Below are positions 56,701 through 64,000 of a stretch of DNA of 64,000 nt, in pieces. The stretch is from NCBI RefSeq assembly GCF_032118995.1, contig NC_092660.1:821501-885500 (forward strand), read 5' to 3'. The notes beneath the pieces were generated by a model. That model was not told the origin of the DNA, made no database searches, and saw only the letters and a program-made list of their open reading frames with translations. The stretch's first letter is position 1. Each line of letters opens with the position of its first letter. A program made the position numbers and the translations under genes. The stretch is from Asterias amurensis. Taxonomy: Eukaryota > Echinodermata > Asteroidea > Forcipulatida > Asteriidae.

Positions 56701-59700
56701 TGATATTTCACATAATTTATAAACAAGCATGGGAATAGGTACCAGACATCTAGCTAATTGCTTTTGATGATGTTAGCTTTCAATTGTCAATTGACTTGGA
56801 GATGGCCATAACACGTGACTCTAAAGTCGAGTTAATCATTTTTCCTCTAGATATATTTATCTGATTTCCAACTGTGTTGCCCTCAGCGAGTGGTGATACT
56901 GAATTAATTATTAAATGTCCTATAAAAAGCCTCAAAGTCCATCATGTAGGTCAGCCCTAGTGTGCGATGCAATGTCCCTACTATTTTTTAAGGGTCAGAT
57001 ATCATGCCTTGTATTCTTGATGTATTGGTTTATTATATTATTGTTATTGATTGATATTATCACTTGTATACCCATGCTTGATACAAAGGCTGGATGGCAG
57101 TTGCCTGGATTAAGTGAAACAGCTCGGTGTTCTGTTTGAAATATTCCTGATTGGAATGTGTTGATAATATAGGCTAGCTATAACTACGATTAAAACAAAT
57201 TCAGTTTGGTTACTTTGAATTAAGTTTTTGGCTGCTGAGGTCAATGACAACCCCGTTCCTCTTTAGCTAGAGTCTGTGATGATAACTATAATACAGTCGC
57301 TATAATTTTGCAACCTGGGGAGAAAATGGGTGTTTGACAAAATGTAAATCAACATGTGTACATGCATACATCCAGGGGTATTGTAAAGTCCGTCGGTGTC
57401 AAGTTGAATGATGCTGTAATGGTTAAATATTCATGAATAGGAGCTTACATGAAAGGTGAGATAGCTGAGTCTCAGGATTCTGGGCTCAATCTAGCTGCTG
57501 CATTAAAATTGCAAATCACTAGCCTGCAAAACGTATCAATTTTATATTGATCGAGTACAAAATGCATTTAAATTCGGTGTAATATTTCCGCATGTGAAGT
57601 GGCTGATCTTGTTTTGAAGTGATATTTTTTACACTGGAACAGACGCCAGTTTTGTGGTTGAGCTTGCTCAATGGTCGAATGAAGTTTGTTTTTCTGTTAT
57701 TAGTTCGTCCACATTTACACATCACAGTACACATGTGTAGTGGAGTGTACAGATTGAAAGCAGAAAGGGCATTCATCGTTTAATCACACCCACTCACTGC
57801 TGCGGCACCCTGCTGTCAGTGCTCTAACTGTACCAGATAAAGTGGAAACTCATCTCTGTATGATCATTTTTTTTATCTGGGAAAAATTAACATGCTTAGT
57901 TTAAAGTGAAACCTCCAGTACGTGTGGCATACTTCCTGTGTGTCCTTGCACTTGTGTGCCTTTGAAGAGTGAACTCTGTTTTAGAATGATTGTGTTTCCT
58001 GAAACGAGACTTTTTGTATGGTATTGATAACAAACCATAGACTTAACTTCCCCCTGACTACAAATAATCCTTTCGTTGTTTTTTTAATAAAGTTTCTCTT
58101 TGTTCAATAGATTTTGGTCCAATTTCAGGCAATACTTTCTGTGTCATTTGAGCTTATAATAATAGCCTCTCTGCGGTGGGACAGCTAGTTCTGATTACCA
58201 CTTTAAAAATGCTTGCAGAGGTTAAGTTCTGAATTTTTGTTTCTGAAAGCTGTGTGAACAATTAAATCCTATAGATTTAAGCTTTCCAGTCGGGGTCTGA
58301 TTGAAATGTACCTAAGATTAGACTCCTATTTCAATTTTTTATTTCCAATTTCACCTTGTTCAAATAGAGTGTAAGGCCCTATGGTGATAAACGGAAAGTA
58401 GAATGGCTGACTTATTGAAGTGGCAGAGGTTACTACACTGTTTTTCCTGATATGGCTTGTATAATGGATAGGTTGGTTTAGATTTAAAACTATGCTACAG
58501 TACACGGTGTAGCTTCCTGACATTTCAATGCTTCAAAGGTAGAATTGCGACCATTAAGTAAATGCTGCCTTCATGAAACCTTCATACAACACTTGTAATT
58601 TTGGTTATATAAATATTTGCTTATAAAACTCTAATTTTGTACAACAATGTGTTGTTTTATCTTTTCCCATTCTTGGTGGCAAAGCAGTAAGTTTATACAT
58701 TTGGATACGTGGTGTTATTTTTATCATAGAAACTATTGACACATTATATGCGATAAGTTCCAAAGTAATGAAGTTCTACATGTTGTAATTTCCTTGTCAT
58801 GGCAACAGTGTAGTTGTGTTTTGACTCCGCCAGACAAAATCATTCAATGTTATTCTTGCATTGACAAAGCATTGTTGTCGATGGTGAATGCATTGAGGAC
58901 AGAAGGCTTGTTTGGACAAACTTGTACTTGAATACTCAATCAAACCATGCTGTGAACCTGTGGTGTTAGTAAGAATCTAACTCAAAGATTCAAGTTTGCT
59001 GTGACAATTTAAACACAGCAGGCTCAAGTTGTTAATATGTGGTACATTTAAGAATGTGAAATACACTCGCTGTGCATGACCACAAATTGTACCCAAAAGA
59101 CTAACACTATATATGCTGGTGCTAACACAGCAGTGTGGTTTTTGAATTTTATAAAAAGGTTTGATGTAGTTGAAGGAATGCAAAAGTTTTTGTAATTGCG
59201 CGTTTCAACCCTAGAAGAGTCTTTTCTCGTGAATTACATAGTTTTAACTGTACACACACAAACATGTTTGTGAATCCCGCTAATCGAGGACTTTTCTTTG
59301 TTCTCCCACTGTTTGGACTTAGTTTTTTTTTAGCGATGTCCCCATTGGTTTTATACACGAAAACAAAGTTAGGAAGTCCTCGCTCTTGCAGACACCGGAA
59401 TCCCTTTTTGTTAAAACTTGGATTCCACTGGTAGACACGCTCACAGTGTCAAACACCCTCATATTGGTGTGATAGTTGAAGCAGATTGAATTTCGTCCAA
59501 AGTTTCTTGATGGCATTTACATTCAGTTTGAACAATGCTTCAGTCCGATGCTCGGCCATTTCTTTGTCTTTCCTAATCTGCAAAGACAACATCGAAATTG
59601 CTTCTCACCAGCAAGACCTCCCCTGGCAACCATCCTGGCCCATTCTGTTGTCATTCCACTTGAGTCTGTAATGTGTTTCCATAGTAAACATGCACCGTTT

Positions 59701-60546
59701 GTCCCGTTTCTAGGCAACCCTAATATCTAATAAAGCATGCTGCACTAACCCTAGGTTGATTAAAACCATCGGTGCTATCACATTTTGTCCGTCCGTTGAA
59801 TAAGAGTAAACGTTACCAAGGATACAACAAAATTTTGTTCTGTAGTTTGCGAGGGCACTTGTGGTTATTTTTCTTGAAAGTGCATATATTTCTAATAACG
59901 GAACTGAAAGCAATTCATGGGGGTGTTTATTGCATGCTCTTACACGTGATGAAAGAATGCTAGGCTAATTGCTGGACAGTCAAAGTCCAAGTTCTTGGGT
60001 CTATTAAGGCTGATTGCCCAATGGATGAAAGTTTATTCTGAAATTGAGTGCTGAGTCGATTACATGTAGGCCCCTCTCAGTTACTTATCATTAAAGCTAA
60101 CTGGTATTAAAGTTAATACTGGCAGTATCGATATCTTCCACATAAATATTTCTTCCAGAATAATGTCGATTAATTACAAAACCTTTCAGTAACCTTTAAA
60201 GTACATCTCAGGTCACCTGAGACGTACCGTATCAAATCAAATTATCAAACCAGATTATGATACATATTTAATGTATTGCAAATCACTATGGACTTACATT
60301 TTTGTCATCTACAAACCTGCTGTGGGGTCACATTAAAAATTAATTATAAGAGGTTTACAAAGAGCACAAACATCCAATGTTGCATCATAGGGGATGTAGT
60401 CAATATTTTTTGAAGTTACATTATTTAAACATGAACTGTTCTGTTACAGAAGACTGCTTTACTTTTGAATGAAGAAATCTTTCTTGACTAAAAAGCTTGG
60501 TTGTTTTTATCTTACATGAAACATAAAAGTAAATCATAGGAGATAT

Positions 60547-62110
60547 TGTTAAGAGTCCCTGCCTGTAAGAATGTACCAAATTAGGGGGGGGGGGTGTGAT
60601 TCATGGGTTCGCAGATCTTCTTCCAAAAAATTAGAGTGATACACCATCATACCAAACGAATAAATCCAAAATTTTAGTTTGCTGACGCTTTCGGTTTTGG
60701 AGTTACCAATTATCAAAGTTTGGGCCAAAAAGCCCTCAAGAAACGAATAGTACATTCCCTGTAAACACAAAACCGTGCGCCAAGGTCATCCCAGAAAAAG
60801 TAAAACATTTTTTGAAACCTCCAGTTGGGCTTATAACAAAAGTAATAAAAAAAAAATTGGGATCTCATTGGCGCGTCATGTTACGCGCACCTGAACCTTT
60901 GACGAACAGTGCCCTCGTGCCATTTTCAATGCCTCATAACTCAACGCGCCTATAGGATCCCATGAATTGAACAAGTTCAAATGAAAGAGCTTGCATCCCT
61001 AAAACAAATTTAAGTGCAAAGTGAGTGGGATCTCGTTGGCGCAGAGAGATAATAGAGGTCAAAGTTCAAATTTTATCAATATATTGCGTTTTCGCACCTC
61101 CGTAACTTCGCGCGCTAAAAAAAAAAAATTGTTTTTATGGCAACTGGGTATTGGAACAGTTTTCATCTAATGACAAATGAAAAAAGAATCTTGGGATCTC
61201 TGCAACTTGCATGTCAAAAGATTTTTTGAAAATTTTCTAAAGTATTGTCATTCCACACATTTTGGCCTAAATTGGCACAACATTCACTTTTTTCATCACT
61301 GTAAGTATCTGTGCCAACAAGATCCCATCAATGTTTTCTTGTATTTGGTTAAGTTGAGTGTTCCTAAACAGATTTCAATTGAAAAATATTTGGGATCATG
61401 TTGGCCCACCAATATAACAAAGGTCAAAGGTCATATGAAACTACACTACTGCCTATTTCGGGCGATTTTGCGTCGTCTAGAAATCAACGCGCCAATATGA
61501 TCCCATTAAGTTGTCTGCGTTTTATGATTATATAGATTCTCAGCAACACATAAAAAGCAAAAACCAAATGGGATTTGAGTGGCGCAATATATTGGTAAAA
61601 TTTGAACTTTGACCTCTATTATCTCTCTGCGCCAACGAGATCCCACGCACTTTGCACTTAAATTTGTTTTAGGGATGCAAGCTCTTTCATTTGAACTTGT
61701 TAAATTCATGGGATCTTATAGGCGCGCTGAGTTATGAGGCGTTGAAAATGGCACGAGGGCACTGTTCGTCAAAGGTTCAGGTGCGCATAACATGATGCGC
61801 CAACGAGATCCCAATTGTTTTTTTTTACTTTTGTTATGAGCCCAACTGGAGGTTTCAAAAAATGTTTTACTTTTGTTGGGATGACCTTGGCGCACATTTT
61901 TGTGTTTACAGGGAATGTACTATTCGTTTCTCGAAGGCTTTTAGGCCGAAACTTTGATAACTGGTAACTCCAAAACCGAAAGCGTCAGCAAACTAAAATT
62001 TTGGATTTATTCGTTTGGTATGATGATGTATCACTCTAATTTTTTAGAAGAAGATCTGAAAACCCATGAATCACCACTTGGTACACTCTTACAGGCAGGG
62101 ACTCTTAACA
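60547..62110. repeat. 1.56-kb inverted-repeat (foldback) element in RFX upstream intron
   Basis: Arms of roughly 540 bp (60547 to about 61088, and about 61570 to 62110) are near-complementary copies. The ends read TGTTAAGAGTCCCTGCCTGT and its complement. The spacer is about 480 bp. Inside, a motif close to GGGATCTCGTTGGCGC recurs about eleven times in mostly alternating orientation. No transposase frame is visible, so it would be non-autonomous. A clear target-site duplication is not seen. Confidence 0.85.
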
Positions 62111-62229
62111 CGATCAGCGCCTAGGCTTATTTTACTTTTTAGTCTCATGACACTTGAGCCAGATGCTTCACTAAAATTGCTTCTCTTGACCCAGGGATAC
62201 AAATGTTACCTATGAGGGTAGGTTGATAA

Positions 62230-62440
62230 TGGGTGCGTTCGATTAGCTTCCCTGTATGGGTCGACCACTTTGGACAAGAGCTAATCGAACGATCACTCTC
62301 CCTCTCATGGTGAAGTGACCTATTCCACAAGCAGGGCACTTGGGGCTGACCCGGGTGAGCCCCTGGAATGACATCAAAGCTATTCGAACGTACCGGGGAC
62401 AGATAGGGGTCGACCCAGGGAAGCTAATCGAACACACCCA
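62230..62440. repeat. MITE with TGGGTGCGTTCG termini, longer copy
   Basis: Left GGGTGCGTTCGATTAGCTTC and right GAAGCTAATCGAACACACCC, with internal GGGTCGACC blocks. Same family as 51438-51591 with a longer interior containing internal sub-repeats (CTAATCGAACGATC). Confidence 0.82.
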
Positions 62441-62629
62441 ATGTGTTTAAAAAAGCCTTTGGAGCACAATGCTAGCTCAGGGCTGTCAACTAGGGAGCTG
62501 AGAAAGATAACAGAATGTTGCTGCCCCATTGACCAGCGCACTAATGTTTAAGCACTTTCATACGTTATTCTAAAATGCACTCTTTGAAAACTAGTTACTA
62601 ATATAATTGAAGCAACAAATTTTTAGTGG

Positions 62630-62712
62630 CCTAACGCTGTGACCCTAGCAGAGTATTTCTTAAAGGCTGTTCGAGAAGGACTCTGCTAGGTTTGTAACAT
62701 CAGGCCACTAAC
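62630..62712. repeat. Palindromic GACCCTAGCAGAG repeat, copy 2
   Basis: GTGGCCTAACGCTGTGACCC to the right-hand GTAACATCAGGCCAC, with GACTCTGCTAG near the centre-right. Half copies are seen at about 47893-47937 and about 1462-1530 / 46888-46945. Confidence 0.65.
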
Positions 62713-62819
62713 TATTTTTTGAGTTTATACCATCCTTTTGGTTTATGACGTGCAATGCACATTTGTATTCTGATTTTAATCAAATTGAACCCTTTTCTTT
62801 TGACAGGCAAGCTTGATTG

Positions 62820-63934
62820 ATGGCAACCGAGACGTTCAAGATGCAAGCTATCAGTGCCACAACCCAACAGCAGCAGATTTCAGCACCTACTATTATTACC
62901 ACTCACCAGGCACAGCACCAGCCTAGCACACAGACCATACAGGCGCAGCAGTTTGTACAAGTTGCAGGTACATCAATAGCTTGTTGTTTGCATAGTCTAA
63001 ATGAAGCAAACACTGTGTGGTTTAATAACTTATGTCCAGTGTTCAGTGCTTGTAAACATTACCAGTAAAAGCACTGAGCCTTATGCCAACACAAACGCAA
63101 AAAATTGTTTTGCAATTACTGAGGGTATTACATCATGTGTTTAATTAAGGTGTAAATGTTTAGTACACGTTGTATGCATTTCAGATCATTGTTTATGTTT
63201 CTGTAAAAACATTGATCGCCTTAATTTGAGAACAAAAGAAAGGGAACCCAGCAATTTTGCAGTCACCTTATAGGGTTTGAGTACTTTCAAATAAGCACAA
63301 TGTCCACAGCATTAAATTTAAATTTTCAAGATGACCATTGTACTAGTAAAAAAATCCCTTGAAATATTACTTGCTGAGTGAGATGCTGTAGTTTTTGAGA
63401 AATTAGTAGAACACTTGGGAGACGAAAATTATTTTTGCATACTACAACATATTTACCAGTATTGGCATATTATAGGCCTGGAATTTCATCGTTATGTTGA
63501 AAGGGCAAGGCCATTTTGATTTTGCAAGGGCACTTCCATTGGAAAGTCTTTAAGTCAATGGGAAAGTTTTGAAGGGCATCAAGGTCAAGACCAGGGGCAG
63601 TGGAGGCCATGGCCTGCGTGTTGGGATTTGGACCCACACCCGTTGGAATTCAAGAGCAGTGTCCTACCAACAAGACCAACGAGACTGCCCGGTAGCTAGA
63701 GGCACTTCAAGTTTTATACTTTATTAGCGGGTACTTTATTTTTAAATGTTTTTTTTATAAATGTTTGTCAGCCCCAGTGACTGAGCCAGTGAAGGATGTC
63801 CCCTCAGCCGGTACCACAGTCACCCTACAGACGATTCCCGTCAGCCAGTCCTCCCAGCAAAGCATCTACCAAGGACCAGTGCAGTACGTAGACGGAACCG
63901 ATCACACCAGTTCCATCTATGCTAACGGTGCTAT
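62820..63934 (+). CDS. RFX1/2/3: RFX1/2/3-type transcription factor, N-terminal exons (partial)
   Basis: Winged-helix factors of this group bind X-box motifs and drive cilium genes and others (family knowledge). Two coding exons are seen: 62820-62967 (the exon itself begins at 62807 with a short leader) and 63772-63934, joined in phase 1 and leaving in phase 2 at a GTGAGC donor. Exon 1 is Gln/Thr/Ile-rich (ATTQQQQISAP). Exon 2 carries the TVTLQTIPVSQ segment and VQYVDGTDHTSSIYANGA, matching the vertebrate RFX1-3 blocks TVTLQT and VQYVEG...VYTNGAI. The DNA-binding and dimerisation domains lie beyond the right edge. Which paralogue it corresponds to cannot be told; invertebrate deuterostomes may have one gene for all three. 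The ATG at 62820 is the first in the exon frame. Confidence 0.85.
63600..63700 (-). repeat. tRNA-derived SINE-like fragment
   Basis: Minus strand reads GGTCTTGTTGGTAGGACACT (A-box-like) and GTGTGGGTCCAAATCCCAAC (B-box-like). Abuts a GGGCACC family fragment just upstream of RFX exon 2. Confidence 0.55.
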
Positions 63935-64000
63935 GTGAGCTCATTATCAAATCATCCTGCATGCTGGCCCCTCTAATCTACTCCTTCTTTGTTAACCTCC

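Larger units (their letters stand above)
53771..62806. other. Probable RFX first intron
   Basis: About 9 kb without a convincing exon. Holds an inverted repeat at 54993-55073 (CAGTGATTGTAATG and complement), poly-C tracts near 55507 and 55877, the large foldback element (60547), a MITE (62230) and a palindromic repeat (62630). Confidence 0.4.

Noticed and set aside
1-64000. LTR retroelements, Polinton-like or virus-derived sequence
   Set aside because: No reverse transcriptase, integrase, capsid or envelope-like frame and no paired long terminal repeats were recognised.

Overview
The window is nuclear DNA of a multicellular animal. It is AT-rich, its genes are split by GT-AG introns, and it is crowded with short palindromic repeats, tRNA-derived SINE-like pieces, minisatellites and poly-C/poly-A tracts. 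The proteins are close to vertebrate ones but not vertebrate, and several dispersed repeats (for example the GGGCCCAATTTCATAGAGCTGC family) look like those I associate with echinoderms. A sea star or close relative is my best guess; this is inference from memory, not a search.

Layout. (1) 1-5.3 kb, minus strand: several exon-like blocks of a gene I cannot name, running off the left edge. (2) 5.68-24.61 kb, plus strand: a complete MAP3K1 (MEKK1) gene of 19 coding exons. These sum to 3708 nt (1235 aa) in unbroken phase: basic N-terminus, SWIM zinc finger, RING finger, helical region, low-complexity linker, C-terminal kinase. A long AT-rich 3' region follows to about 27.56 kb. (3) 27.6-30.5 kb: repeats only. 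(4) 30.55-35.47 kb, minus strand: complete NADK2 (mitochondrial NAD kinase), 8 exons, 449 aa. (5) 35.78-44.45 kb, plus strand: complete NDC1 (transmembrane nucleoporin), 14 exons, 665 aa. Its start codon lies 305 bp from that of NADK2, so the two probably share a bidirectional promoter. (6) 45-50 kb: a 61-bp minisatellite, a local duplication, SINEs, and a tentative 3-exon minus-strand gene for a small secreted protein. (7) 50-64 kb: a repeat-rich region with a likely promoter near 53.5-53.8 kb, then the first two coding exons (62.8 and 63.8 kb) of an RFX1/2/3-type transcription factor that continues off the right edge. The intron before these exons holds a 1.56-kb inverted-repeat element.

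The genes are unrelated housekeeping or signalling genes: MAP kinase signalling and ubiquitylation, mitochondrial NADP supply, nuclear pore assembly, and ciliary or other transcription control. The most unusual signal is a dispersed repeat, four copies, carrying a histone-mRNA-type 3' stem-loop followed at a fixed 10-nt spacing by a CAAANGAG element like the histone downstream element. Other notable signals are local duplications that copy exon edges (MAP3K1 exon 8 and terminal exon, NDC1 exon 12) and the large inverted repeat with an alternating-orientation internal motif.
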